A stretch of DNA of 64,000 nucleotides. It comes from Salinispora arenicola. GTDB lineage: Bacteria; Actinomycetota; Actinomycetes; Mycobacteriales; Micromonosporaceae. Within the stretch, counting starts at the first letter, position 1. Each line of letters opens with the position of its first letter. This document shows, one piece after another, positions 42,898 to 51,793 of this stretch. The stretch covers positions 4,464,001-4,528,000 of the forward strand of contig NZ_VFOL01000001.1 of NCBI RefSeq assembly GCF_006716065.1, in the 5' to 3' direction. A program made the position numbers and the translations under genes. Below the pieces are notes generated by a model. The model was not told the origin of the DNA and did not search any database. It saw only the letters and a list, made by a program, of their open reading frames with translations.

Positions 42898-44637
42898 ATG
42901 AGTTCCGCACCCGTGAGGCCAGATCCATCTGCCGAACCGTCCACTGACGACGAGGCGACCGCCTTCGTCGACCTGGGCCTGCGCGACGAGCTACTCGCCG
43001 CGCTCGCCGCGCTCGGCTACGAGGAGCCGACGCCGATCCAGCGGGAGGCCATCCCTCCCCTGCTCGCCGGACGGGACCTCCTCGGCCAGGCCGCCACGGG
43101 TACCGGCAAGACTGCCGCGTTCGCCCTGCCGCTGCTGCAACGGATGTCGGTCGACCGACCGACCGGTGACCCGGTGGCGCTGGTGCTGGTGCCCACCCGT
43201 GAGCTGGCAGTGCAGGTCTCCGAGGCGTTCCACCGCTATGGTAAGGAACTTGGCACGCGGGTGCTGCCGATCTACGGCGGGCAGCCGATCGGTCGGCAAC
43301 TACGCGCCCTGGACTCTGGGGTGGACGTCGTGGTGGCCACGCCCGGCCGAGCGCTCGACCACATCGCCCGTGGCACGCTCCGCCTGGGTGATGTCGGCAC
43401 CGTGGTGCTGGACGAGGCCGACGAGATGCTGGACATGGGCTTCGCCGAGGACATCGAGGCGATCCTGGAGCACGCGCCAGAGCAGCGGCAAACCGTGCTG
43501 TTCTCGGCGACCATGCCGGCGCGAATCGACGGAATGGCCCGAGCTCACCTGACCGATCCGATCCGCATTCTCATCGCCCGGGAACAGCCGGTGGCCGGCG
43601 AGGCACCCCGGGTACGGCAGAGTGCGTACCTGGTGGCGCGGGCACACAAACCCGCCGCCCTGGGCCGGGTGTTGGACATCGAATCCCCTACCGCAGCGAT
43701 CGTCTTCTGTCGCAGCCGGGAGGAGGTCGACCGGCTCACCGAGACAATGAACGGTCGCGGTTACCGAGCCGAGGCACTGCACGGCGGGATGAGTCAGGAG
43801 CAGCGGGACCGGGTGATGGGCCGGCTGCGCGCCGGCACCGCCGATCTGTTGATGGCCACCGACGTGGCGGCGCGGGGCCTGGACGTCGAGCAGCTCAGCC
43901 ACGTCGTCAACTACGACGTCCCGTCCGCACCCGAATCGTACGTACACCGGATCGGCCGGGTGGGGCGGGCTGGCCGGGAGGGCGTGGCTATCACCCTCGC
44001 CGAGCCACGGGCACATCGGATGCTGAAGACCATCGAACGGGTCACCGGCCAACGGATCACCATCGACAAGATCCCCACGGTGGCGGACCTGCGCAATCGT
44101 CGGTTGGAACTCACCCAGGCAGCGCTTCGGGAGAGCCTGCTGGAGGACGACCTGGAGCCGTTCCGGGTGATCGTCGAGTCGCTGAGCGACGAGTTCGACC
44201 TCATGGAGGTGGCCCTCGCCGCGGTACGCCTGGCCCACGAGGCGACCCTGCCGGGAGCCCTGGACGAGGAGGAGGAGATCCCGCAGGTCTCGGTCCGCCC
44301 GTCCCGGACCAGCCGGCCGGGACCCGAGGGCCGAGGCGACCGCCGGTCGGGCCGACCCCGGGGAACGGGCACCACACAGGTTTTCGTCGGGCTGGGCCGG
44401 CGTGCCGGAGTCCGACCGCAGGACCTGGTCGGCGCGATCACCGGCGAGACCGGCATGAACGGACGGGACATCGGCTCGATCGAGATCGCAGACCGCTTCT
44501 CGCTGGTGGAGGTGCCGGCTGGGCTGGCTGACGAGGTGATCACCGGCCTGCGCGGCAGCACCATCAAGGGCCGCCGGGCGACCGTTCGCCGCGACCGTGA
44601 CACCGACGGCGGTGACCGCCGCCGGCAGCGCCACTGA
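42898..44637 (+). CDS. DEAD-box RNA helicase with DbpA-like RNA-binding domain
   Basis: A 579-residue CsdA/DeaD-type helicase for ribosome assembly and mRNA unwinding. TPIQREAIPPLLAGRD is the Q motif, AATGTGKT Walker A, DEAD Walker B, SAT motif III and HRIGRVGRAGREG motif VI. An acidic/arginine linker (about 455-495) leads to the DbpA RNA-binding domain (TTQVFVGLGRRAGVRPQDL, GSIEIADRFSLVEVP). ATG 42898 has GAAAGG upstream. The 295-base gap before it includes an AT-richer tract (42640-42720), a likely promoter/leader. Confidence 0.93.
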   Translation: MSSAPVRPDPSAEPSTDDEATAFVDLGLRDELLAALAALGYEEPTPIQREAIPPLLAGRDLLGQAATGTGKTAAFALPLLQRMSVDRPTGDPVALVLVPTRELAVQVSEAFHRYGKELGTRVLPIYGGQPIGRQLRALDSGVDVVVATPGRALDHIARGTLRLGDVGTVVLDEADEMLDMGFAEDIEAILEHAPEQRQTVLFSATMPARIDGMARAHLTDPIRILIAREQPVAGEAPRVRQSAYLVARAHKPAALGRVLDIESPTAAIVFCRSREEVDRLTETMNGRGYRAEALHGGMSQEQRDRVMGRLRAGTADLLMATDVAARGLDVEQLSHVVNYDVPSAPESYVHRIGRVGRAGREGVAITLAEPRAHRMLKTIERVTGQRITIDKIPTVADLRNRRLELTQAALRESLLEDDLEPFRVIVESLSDEFDLMEVALAAVRLAHEATLPGALDEEEEIPQVSVRPSRTSRPGPEGRGDRRSGRPRGTGTTQVFVGLGRRAGVRPQDLVGAITGETGMNGRDIGSIEIADRFSLVEVPAGLADEVITGLRGSTIKGRRATVRRDRDTDGGDRRRQRH

Positions 44638-44642
44638 GGGGT

Positions 44643-44677
44643 GGTCCCTCGCCGACGTCGGGCGTCGGCGAGGGACC
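44643..44677. terminator. Bidirectional terminator between the helicase and lon
   Basis: A perfect 15-bp stem (44643-44657 with 44663-44677), 5-base loop, lies 5 bases after the helicase stop and 14 bases past the lon stop. Confidence 0.82.
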
Positions 44678-44691
44678 TCCCTTCCCGGGCC

Positions 44692-47028
44692 CTAGGCGGC
44701 GGCGAGCGCCTCGCCGCCCAGCGAGTCGGCGTCGAGGTCGGCCGGGCGCAGTGCCAGGGCCAGCACGTCGGCGACATCCGCGAGGGTGTGCACCGTCAAC
44801 GCCTCGCGCACTTCGGCCGGCAGGTCGTCGAGGTCCGGCTCGTTGCGTTGAGGGATGATCACCTCGGTCAGGCCAGCCCGATGGGCGGCGAGCAGTTTCT
44901 GCTTCACACCACCGATCGGCAGCACCCGTCCGGAGAGCGTCACCTCGCCGGTCATCCCGAATTCGGGGCGTACCGGCCGACCGCTGACCAGCGAGGCCAA
45001 TGCCGTCACCATGGTGATGCCGGCGCTCGGTCCGTCCTTGGGCACGGCTCCCGCCGGGACGTGCAGGTGAATCCGCCGCCCGGCCAGGGCGTTCGGGTCC
45101 AAGCCAAGCCGCCGCCCGTTGGAACGCAGGTAGGAGAGCGCAATCTGCGCCGACTCCTTCATCACGTCGCCGAGCTGCCCGGTGAGGGTCAGTCCGGGTT
45201 CGCCCGCCATGCTGGTCGCCTCGACGAAGAGGACGTCACCGCCGGCACCGGTGACGGCCAGACCGGTGGCCACGCCGGGCACCGCCGTCCGCTCGGCCGA
45301 CTCTGGGCTGAATTTTGGCCGGCCCAGGTACCGGCTGAGGTTGCCGGTGTCCACGTGCACCGGCGCGGGGTCGGTGGTCGCTGTCACGGCGACCTTGCGG
45401 AAGATCTTCGCCAGCGACCGCTCAAGTTGCCGGACACCGGCCTCCCGGGTGTACTCGCCAGCGATCCGGGCCAGGACGCCATCACTGATGGTGACCTCAT
45501 CGGCGGTCAGCCCGGCCCGCTCCCGCTGCCGTGGCAACAGGTGGTCGCGGGCGATGGCGACCTTCTCGTCCTCGGTGTAGCCATCGAGGGTGACCAGTTC
45601 CATCCGGTCCAGTAGCGGGCTGGGAATGGCCTCCACCACGTTGGCGGTGGCTAGGAACAGCACATCTGACAGGTCGAGATCGACCTCCAGGTAATGGTCC
45701 CGGAAGGTGTGGTTCTGCGCTGGATCGAGCACCTCGAGCAGCGCGGCGGCCGGGTCGCCGGAGTAGCCGACAGCCAGCTTGTCCACCTCGTCGAGAAGCA
45801 CCACCGGGTTCATCGAGCCGGCCTCGCGCAGCGCGCGCACGATTCGGCCTGGCAGTGCTCCGACGTAGGTCCGTCGGTGGCCGCGGATCTCCGCCTCGTC
45901 GCGGACGCCGCCGAGCGAGACCCGGACGAAGCGGCGGCCGAGTGCCCGGGCGACGGACTCACCCAGGCTGGTCTTGCCGACACCGGGCGGGCCGGCGAGG
46001 GCGAGGACAGCGCCTGATCCTCGTCCGCCGACAACGCCGAGGTTGCGCTCGACACGCCGGTTCCGCACGGCCAGGTACTCGAGGATCCGGTCCTTCACGT
46101 CGGTCAGGCCAGCGTGGTCGGCATCGAGAACCGCGCGGGCGGCGACGAGGTCGGTGTTGTCCTCGGTACGCGTGTTCCACGGCATCTCGAGCACGGTGTC
46201 GAGCCAGGTCCGGATCCAGCCGGCCTCCGGGGAGGCGTCGCTGGCCCGTTCCAGCTTGCCGACCTCGCGCAGTGCGGCATCGCGAACCGGCGCCGGCAGG
46301 TCGGCGGCCTCGACGCGCGCCCGGTAGTCGGCCGAGCCCTCGGGTTCGTCCTCACCGAGTTCCTTGCGGATGGTGGCGAGTTGTTGCCGCAGCAGAAACT
46401 CCCGCTGCGACTTCTCCAGCCCCTCCCGCACGTCGGTGTTGATCTGTTCTGCGACCTCCTGCTCCGCCAGGTGTGCCCGGACCCAGCCGACGAGCAGTTC
46501 CAGGCGGGTGGTGACATCCGGTGCGGCGAGTAGTTCGGTCTTCTGGGCCAGGCTGAGCCAGGACACGTAGCCGGCCGAGTCGGCCAGTTCGGAGAGGTCG
46601 GTCATCCGTTCGATCGCGTCGATGACCTGCCAGGCGCCACGCTGCTGGAGCACCGAGGTCATCAGGGCACGGTACTCGCGGGCGAGTTCCCGCGCCCTGC
46701 CGGCCGGGGCCGGCTCAGCCAGTTCGGCGGCCTCGACCCAGAGCGCCGCACCGGGACCGGGTACACCCGAGCCGATGCGGGCACGAGCGAGGCCGCGGAC
46801 GACGGCGGCCGGTTCGCCACTGGGTAGCCGGCCGACCTTCTCGATGGTGGCGACGACGCCGACCGGACCGTATTCGCCGTCGAGACGGGGCACTGCCAAC
46901 AGCCGTTGGTCGCCTGTGGCGCGGGCCGCGTCAACGGCGGCCTGGGTTGTCGGGTCGAGGGTCACCGGGATCGCCATGCCGGGTAGCAGCACGGCGTCGG
47001 TCAGGGGAAGGACCGGGAGAGTTGCCAT
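44692..47028 (-). CDS. lon: ATP-dependent protease Lon
   Basis: A 778-residue LonA protease that degrades misfolded and regulatory proteins. It has an N-terminal substrate domain, Walker A GPPGVGKTS, Walker B PVVLLDEVDKL and the protease dyad: Ser in KDGPSAGIT and Lys in GGVKQKLLAAHRAG. The length is normal. ATG 47028 is 22 bases from a HAIR operator, which indicates heat-shock control by HspR, as known for actinomycete lon genes. The hspR gene is not in the window. Confidence 0.96.
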   Translation of the reverse strand: MATLPVLPLTDAVLLPGMAIPVTLDPTTQAAVDAARATGDQRLLAVPRLDGEYGPVGVVATIEKVGRLPSGEPAAVVRGLARARIGSGVPGPGAALWVEAAELAEPAPAGRARELAREYRALMTSVLQQRGAWQVIDAIERMTDLSELADSAGYVSWLSLAQKTELLAAPDVTTRLELLVGWVRAHLAEQEVAEQINTDVREGLEKSQREFLLRQQLATIRKELGEDEPEGSADYRARVEAADLPAPVRDAALREVGKLERASDASPEAGWIRTWLDTVLEMPWNTRTEDNTDLVAARAVLDADHAGLTDVKDRILEYLAVRNRRVERNLGVVGGRGSGAVLALAGPPGVGKTSLGESVARALGRRFVRVSLGGVRDEAEIRGHRRTYVGALPGRIVRALREAGSMNPVVLLDEVDKLAVGYSGDPAAALLEVLDPAQNHTFRDHYLEVDLDLSDVLFLATANVVEAIPSPLLDRMELVTLDGYTEDEKVAIARDHLLPRQRERAGLTADEVTISDGVLARIAGEYTREAGVRQLERSLAKIFRKVAVTATTDPAPVHVDTGNLSRYLGRPKFSPESAERTAVPGVATGLAVTGAGGDVLFVEATSMAGEPGLTLTGQLGDVMKESAQIALSYLRSNGRRLGLDPNALAGRRIHLHVPAGAVPKDGPSAGITMVTALASLVSGRPVRPEFGMTGEVTLSGRVLPIGGVKQKLLAAHRAGLTEVIIPQRNEPDLDDLPAEVREALTVHTLADVADVLALALRPADLDADSLGGEALAAA

Positions 47029-47049
47029 GGGTCACCTGCCATCACGTTA

Positions 47050-47072
47050 ACTTGAGCCTGTCCAGCTCAAGT
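47050..47072 (-). promoter_or_regulatory. HAIR element (HspR operator) of lon
   Basis: ACTTGAGC-N7-GCTCAAGT is a perfect 8-bp inverted repeat matching the HspR-associated inverted repeat (CTTGAGT-N7-ACTCAAG) except for the innermost base of each half-site. It lies 22 bases before the lon start, as in Streptomyces-type lon regulation. Confidence 0.85.
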
Positions 47073-47304
47073 AACAAAACGTTCCCCTTGTTCCGCGATG
47101 TGACTCAGGCCACTACCACCCGACGCGACCTCGTCGACGACGGTTGCCACCGGCGCGCCAGTACGCTTTCCGCCGACCACCACGGCGATTTCGGCACCAA
47201 ATTTCGGCTCGCACGAAATGAAGTCGACGCGTTTTGTTGCGGAAATGCCAGGGGATACGTCAAACTTTGACCACACCCCGCCCCCACACAGGGAGTAATC
47301 GGCC

Positions 47305-47649
47305 ATGGCAAGAAAAGTAATCACGGTTCTGACCGACGACCTCGACGGCGGAAAAGCCGATCGGACCGTCGAGTTCAGCCTGGACGGTGTGGCGTACACG
47401 ATCGACGTCTCTGACGAGAATGCAGGCGTCCTCCGGAAGACGCTGGATCCGTACATCACTGCCGGCCGCAGGATCGGCCGCGGCGGCATGGACACGTCGC
47501 GGGCGCTGCGGCGGGGTACCGGCACCAGCGCCGGAATAGACCGGGAGCAGAACCGCGCGATCCGGGAATGGGCCGTGAAGAACGGCTACAAGATTTCCGA
47601 GCGCGGTCGCATCCCGGTGGAGGTCGTTGAGGCGTACAAGAACCGCTGA
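47305..47649 (+). CDS. lsr2: Lsr2 nucleoid-associated protein
   Basis: A 114-residue H-NS-like protein that silences AT-rich and acquired DNA. The N-terminal dimerisation domain ([26 protein letters not shown]-like [14 protein letters not shown]) and the C-terminal DNA-binding domain with the AT-hook-like RGRIP (residues about 100-104) are complete. ATG 47305 follows GGGAG. The AT-rich DNA upstream (47160-47270) is typical of Lsr2 autoregulated promoters, an inference. It is divergent from lon. Confidence 0.95.
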   Translation: MARKVITVLTDDLDGGKADRTVEFSLDGVAYTIDVSDENAGVLRKTLDPYITAGRRIGRGGMDTSRALRRGTGTSAGIDREQNRAIREWAVKNGYKISERGRIPVEVVEAYKNR

Positions 47650-47672
47650 GCGCCCCGGGCACCCACCCCGAA

Positions 47673-47702
47673 CGGGGCCGTGCCGGAATCGTCACGGCCC
47701 CG
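47673..47702 (+). terminator. Terminator of lsr2
   Basis: A perfect 10-bp stem (47673-47682 with 47693-47702) around 10 bases, 24 bases past the lsr2 stop. Confidence 0.7.
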
Positions 47703-48548
47703 CCGCCATTCGCGCCGGCCGACACTCCCACCGCCAGTGACGTCGAGCCCATACCCCCTCGTCACGGCCGGGGACCCGCCCGGCCGACGCGTTCGGCGGC
47801 TACCCGCCACGGGTCAACCTCCGCACCCGCGCGCACAACGGCGCACGCCGAGTTTGCGGACCGACAAGTCCTCCTTCCGAACCGGAAACCCCGGGCCACC
47901 GAGGGCACCTGGTGGCTGAATTGACCTGGTCACCAACATTCGACGATGACCGAGGGCCGGCGTCACGCCAGTCCGCGATCCGACTCGGGATGCAGCGGTC
48001 CGGGCCAGGCAGTTACGGGTTCAACTACGGATGCGGGAAGCCGACTACCCGCATCGGCGATAGCGAGATCGTTGTTGATGAACGACAGCGGCACCACACG
48101 TCCGACTCGATCGACGATGAGTGATTTGCTCCAAATGCTGTACAAGCAGTAATCAAGACGCCAGGGCAAAGATGTCGAACCGCCGGATCACAGTGCGGGC
48201 AGGCCGAGCTTGCTGCCAGATCTCGGTCGAAATCCCTCCATCATCGCCCTCAACGCCGTCCCGGGTTCACCACGTCACTCCTGGACCTGCGCGGTTAACG
48301 TCTCGCGGAAGGCAGTGCGGCAGGCCGTCACGATGCCGACTTTCGCCGGTGCCGTTCCCGATAAGGAGCATCCCGACGACACAGGTGGAGTACGGCCAGG
48401 CCGTGCGCCCGAGGATCGGCGCCGGGTCAACGGCCGATGTCGGCTGTCGAGTGGCTCGCGCGGGAGGCAACGACGCGCAGCCAACGAGCCGCACCTACCT
48501 CCGCGCGAGCTGTGGTGGCTGGGGAACGGTGACCGCGCCGCCCCCAGG
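47703..48548. other. Gene-poor 0.85-kb interval
   Basis: No convincing gene lies here. GC falls around 48040-48180, and a small hairpin is present (48030-48037 with 48048-48055). A minus-strand open frame at 47963-48169 reads LIVDRVGRVVPLSFINNDL but has mixed codon use and no ribosome site. The mixture of lower GC and no supported gene suggests decayed or acquired DNA. No tRNA, repeat or insertion element was seen. Confidence 0.45.
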
Positions 48549-49220
48549 TCAGCGCCACACCACCACTTCGTCGAGCGGCTTGCGGGAAATGTCCGGCACG
48601 GTCGCCCCATCCGCCGGGTAGCCGACCGGAATGATCAGATTGCCCCGCTCCTCCACAGGCCGGTCCAACAACTCGTTGAGGAAGCGCATCGGACTCGGAG
48701 TGTGGGTGAGGGTGGCGAGGCCAGCCTGGTGCAACGCGGCAAGCAGCAGACCGACCGCGATCCCCACCGACTCCTTCACGTAGTAGGGACGCGGGCTGCG
48801 TGGCCCGCGGTGGACCTCGAAGACCACGATCACCGCTGGCGCGATCTCCAGGAACGGCTTGCTCGCGTCCGTTCCCAGCGGCGCCAGCGCCGACAGCCAC
48901 TCCTGCGGCGCGCGCTGTTCGTAGAACACCCGCTCCTCGGCCTCCGCGGCGACACGCAGCCGACGTTTGAGCTCCGGATCGGTGACCACGACGAACCGCC
49001 ACGGCTGCCGGTTGGCGCCGCTCGGCGCCGAGGCCGCCGCCCGGAGCGCGTGCTCCAGCACCCCGTCCGGGACAGGCCTTGCACTGAAGTCCCGTACGGT
49101 ACGGCGCCGGACCATCGCATCGGCGAAGCCGCGCACCCGGGTCAACGCCTCCACGGGCGACACGCCGTAGTCGGACATGGGTCGGACGGTGGGTGGTTCA
49201 ACAGGACGGTTGGGCGACAT
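48549..49220 (-). CDS. Nitroreductase-family flavoprotein
   Basis: A 223-residue FMN-binding nitroreductase/iodotyrosine-deiodinase-like protein. RRRTVRDFSARPVPDGVLEHALRAA and SAPSGANRQPWRFVVV are the FMN phosphate and substrate motifs. GLATLTHTPSPMRFLNELL and IIPVGYPADGATVP complete the fold. The electron acceptor is unknown. ATG 49220 gives an N-terminus like related proteins; ATG 49175 would trim 15 residues, and neither has a strong ribosome site. It is divergent from the metal-receptor gene. Confidence 0.85.
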   Translation of the reverse strand: MSPNRPVEPPTVRPMSDYGVSPVEALTRVRGFADAMVRRRTVRDFSARPVPDGVLEHALRAAASAPSGANRQPWRFVVVTDPELKRRLRVAAEAEERVFYEQRAPQEWLSALAPLGTDASKPFLEIAPAVIVVFEVHRGPRSPRPYYVKESVGIAVGLLLAALHQAGLATLTHTPSPMRFLNELLDRPVEERGNLIIPVGYPADGATVPDISRKPLDEVVVWR

Positions 49221-49305
49221 CCGGCAATTGTCGATGTCCTGTGCTGCCGAGGCCAGCCCGGCACCGGCATGATCGACCCAACGGCCGGATGGGAAGGTGG
49301 AGCGG

Positions 49306-50028
49306 ATGCGGGTGGTATCACTGGTGCCGTCATTGACCGAGGCGGTGGCGGCGACGCTCCCTGGGGCGTTGGTCGGCGCCACCGACTGGTGCACCCACCC
49401 GGCGGGGTTGGACGTGCCCCGGGTCGGCGGCAGCAAGTATCCTGATCTGGACCGAGTACGTTCCCTACGGCCGGACGTGGTCCTGCTCAACGTCGAGGAG
49501 AACCGACGAGAGGACGCGGATGCCCTGGTGGCGGCCGGCATACCGGTGCGAGTCACCTATCCCCGTACCGTCGATGGGGCGCTCACCGAGCTAGCCGACC
49601 TGCTGACGGACTTGGGCGCACCGGGTGAGCCGGAGTGGTTGGTAGCTGCCCGCCGCGCCTGGGCGGGGCTTACCGACGAGGGGCCGCCGCGCCGAGTCCT
49701 GGTGCCGGTCTGGCGGCGCCCCTGGGTGGTCCTGGGCCGGGGCACGTTCGCCGGTGACGTGCTACGCCGGCTGGGCCTGAGCAACCTGTACGCCGAGCAC
49801 GGCGAGCGGTACCCTCGGCCGTCCCTGGACGAGCTGCGTGGACGGGCTCCGCAGCTGGTCGTGCTGCCCGATGAGCCTTACCGGTTCACGGCGGGCGATG
49901 GGCCGAAGGAGTTCCCCGGAGTCCCGTGCGCCCTGGTCTCCGGTCGACACCTGACCTGGTATGGGCCGTCGCTCGCGGAAGCGCCCGCCGTCCTGGCAGC
50001 CCAGCTGGCCGCGCCGGTCACCCCCTGA
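49306..50028 (+). CDS. Helical-backbone metal-receptor (BtuF-like) protein without signal
   Basis: A 240-residue protein with the class III periplasmic-binding-protein fold of cobalamin and iron-siderophore receptors: MRVVSLVPSLTEAV, LVGATDWCTHP, LRPDVVLLNVEENR and RAPQLVVLPDEPYRF. No signal peptide or lipobox is present and no ABC transporter genes are near, so it is a solitary, probably cytoplasmic member. The ligand is unknown. ATG 49306 follows GGAAGGTGGAG; GTG 49297 is the alternative. Confidence 0.8.
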   Translation: MRVVSLVPSLTEAVAATLPGALVGATDWCTHPAGLDVPRVGGSKYPDLDRVRSLRPDVVLLNVEENRREDADALVAAGIPVRVTYPRTVDGALTELADLLTDLGAPGEPEWLVAARRAWAGLTDEGPPRRVLVPVWRRPWVVLGRGTFAGDVLRRLGLSNLYAEHGERYPRPSLDELRGRAPQLVVLPDEPYRFTAGDGPKEFPGVPCALVSGRHLTWYGPSLAEAPAVLAAQLAAPVTP

Positions 50029-50159
50029 CGGGTTGACGCCCAGGCCCAACGTCCCGTCCGGCAGGAGCCGGTTGGCCCTGCCGGGGAGCCTGGTTGTCGC
50101 CGTCCAATAGAAATGCCACGGACAGTGCGATGCGTGGCGCAGGAAGGGACGTGAAGACG

Positions 50160-50726
50160 ATGAGCGCAACGACCAAGCGGAACGCCGCCGAGACAACCGC
50201 CTTGTCGGCCGGGAACCCGAACCGGGCCGAGACCGGGCAGGGACGTGCCGCCCGTTACGTGCTGGCCGGTACCCGCCTGGCCCTCGGCTGGATCTTCCTC
50301 TGGGCTTTCCTCGACAAACTGTTCGGGCTGGGGCGGGCGACCGAGACCGACAATGCCTGGATCAACGGTGGCAGCCCGACGAAGGGCTTCCTGACCTTCG
50401 GTGCGACCGGCCCGTTCCAGGGCATCTACAACGACATCGCCGGCGCGGCCTGGGCCGACTGGCTCTTCATGATCGGCTTGGCCGGGATCGGTGTCGCCCT
50501 GCTGCTCGGCATCGGCATCCGGGTCGCTGCCGTGACCGGCGGACTACTCATGGTCTTGATGTGGACGGCCGTCCTACCACCGTCGAACAACCCGTTCATG
50601 GACGACCACCTGATCTACGCCGCGGTGCTGGCGGTCATCGCACTGCTCAACGCGGGTGACACCTGGGGCTTCGGTCGAGCCTGGGCCCGAATCCCGGCGG
50701 TAGGGCGGATGCCCTGGCTCCGTTGA
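50160..50726 (+). CDS. DoxX-family membrane protein
   Basis: A 188-residue protein with an N-terminal soluble stretch (about 30 residues) and four membrane helices, beginning GTRLALGWIFLWAFLDKLFGLG. It has FQGIYNDIAGAAWADWLFMIGLAGIGVALLLGIG and a final helix ahead of RIPAVGRMPWLR. DoxX proteins relate to thiosulfate:quinone oxidoreductase subunits and redox-stress complexes; the substrate here is unknown. The start is ambiguous between ATG 50160 and GTG 50151 behind one GGAAGG. Confidence 0.82.
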   Translation: MSATTKRNAAETTALSAGNPNRAETGQGRAARYVLAGTRLALGWIFLWAFLDKLFGLGRATETDNAWINGGSPTKGFLTFGATGPFQGIYNDIAGAAWADWLFMIGLAGIGVALLLGIGIRVAAVTGGLLMVLMWTAVLPPSNNPFMDDHLIYAAVLAVIALLNAGDTWGFGRAWARIPAVGRMPWLR

Positions 50727-50733
50727 CGACATC

Positions 50734-50784
50734 GGCGACTGCCGGGCGGGTGCCACCAGTGGTGGCACCCGCCCGGCAGTCGCC
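50734..50784 (+). terminator. Very long perfect hairpin after the DoxX gene
   Basis: Two 25-bp arms (50734-50758 with 50760-50784) are perfectly complementary around a single centre base, starting 8 bases after the stop. Its length is unusual; it is most simply a strong terminator. Confidence 0.8.
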
Positions 50785-50864
50785 GCCCCCCGTACATCGA
50801 CCAACGGCAATCCGGCAGGATCGCGTACATCACACGTCACGACGGAGACGGCAGGAGACGCCAG

Positions 50865-51242
50865 GTGAACCAGGCAGCCAAACCCGAGGTAGGACCAATC
50901 GCGGGTGCCCCGCCGAGCGACCTTCTCGTCGAGGAGATCACCGTCGGCGAGGGAGCGGAGGCTCGGGCGGGGCAGGTCGCCCGCGTCCACTACGTCGGCG
51001 TCGCCCACTCCACCGGCCGTGAGTTCGACGCGTCGTGGAACCGTGGCGAGCCGTTCGAGTTCCCCCTCGGCGGCGGTCGGGTCATCGCCGGCTGGGACCA
51101 GGGTGTCGTCGGCATGCGGGTGGGTGGCCGACGGCGACTGACCATTCCGCCGCACCTCGGCTACGGCGACCGCGGCGCCGGCGGTGTCATCCGGCCGGGC
51201 GAGACGCTGGTCTTCGTCGTTGATCTGCTCGACATCCGCTGA
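50865..51242 (+). CDS. FKBP-type peptidyl-prolyl isomerase
   Basis: A 125-residue single-domain FKBP that speeds proline isomerisation in folding. VHYVGVAHSTGREFDASW, FPLGGGRVIAGWDQGVVGMRVGGRR and PPHLGYGDRGAGGVI hold the hydrophobic pocket. There is no export signal, so it is cytoplasmic. It starts at GTG 50865 with AGGAGA upstream. Confidence 0.92.
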   Translation: MNQAAKPEVGPIAGAPPSDLLVEEITVGEGAEARAGQVARVHYVGVAHSTGREFDASWNRGEPFEFPLGGGRVIAGWDQGVVGMRVGGRRRLTIPPHLGYGDRGAGGVIRPGETLVFVVDLLDIR

Positions 51243-51271
51243 GCCGGTGGCCCCATCGGCCGGTCGGTGAA

Positions 51272-51634
51272 TCAGGCGGCGATGAGGGCACGGTCGGCGA
51301 TCGGGTCGGGCGTGTCGGTCACGACCCGGACCACCCGGTGCAACCCGGTGGCCCGCAGGACCCGAGCCACCGTTGGTCCGGGACGCACCAACACCAGTTC
51401 CCCACCGCCAGCACGGAGCCGCAGGTGGGCGGCGACCAGTGCGCGAACTCCAGCGGTGGAGAGGACGCGAACCCCGGTCAGGTCGAGCCGCAGCACCGAA
51501 TCGGCCGGCGCGGCCCAGAGCACTGACCGCAGCGCCCCCACCGTGGCAATGTCCACCTCACCGGTGGCCCGCACATCCACCACGCGTCCACGCTCGCTGA
51601 CCTCGATGTAGAACCGGTCGCCCCGCTTTCCCAT
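51272..51634 (-). CDS. STAS-domain anti-sigma factor antagonist-like protein
   Basis: A 120-residue SpoIIAA-type STAS protein. VRATGEVDIATVGALRSVL and RLDLTGVRVLSTAGVRALVAAH are the diagnostic blocks. The Ser/Thr of STAG aligns with the residue phosphorylated by anti-sigma kinases. It likely binds a kinase/anti-sigma partner encoded elsewhere. ATG 51634 is chosen; TTG 51643 is possible. Confidence 0.85.
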   Translation of the reverse strand: MGKRGDRFYIEVSERGRVVDVRATGEVDIATVGALRSVLWAAPADSVLRLDLTGVRVLSTAGVRALVAAHLRLRAGGGELVLVRPGPTVARVLRATGLHRVVRVVTDTPDPIADRALIAA

Positions 51635-51727
51635 GTCGCCCAACCTAGTCCACCCCGGCGACAGTTCCGCCCTACCGCGACGCCGGTTCGGGGTATGACC
51701 AGGGTCTGGCCGGTCAGGGTCGGGGCT

Positions 51728-51755
51728 TCCCCCTCCGGGCAGGGCCGGAGGGGGA
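51728..51755 (-). terminator. Terminator of the L,D-transpeptidase gene
   Basis: A perfect 11-bp stem (51728-51738 with 51745-51755), 6-base loop, 39 bases past the transpeptidase stop on the minus strand. Confidence 0.7.
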
Positions 51756-51793
51756 CCGCGGGCTCAGCTGGCACCCTCGGCCGCGCTGACCGG

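Noticed and set aside
43300..44634. A 444-residue minus-strand frame
   Set aside because: Shadow of the DEAD-box helicase; every helicase motif is in order on the plus strand.
48018..48060. A tRNA-like TTCAA arm and small hairpin
   Set aside because: The flanking bases do not form a T-stem and no acceptor or anticodon arm can be built.
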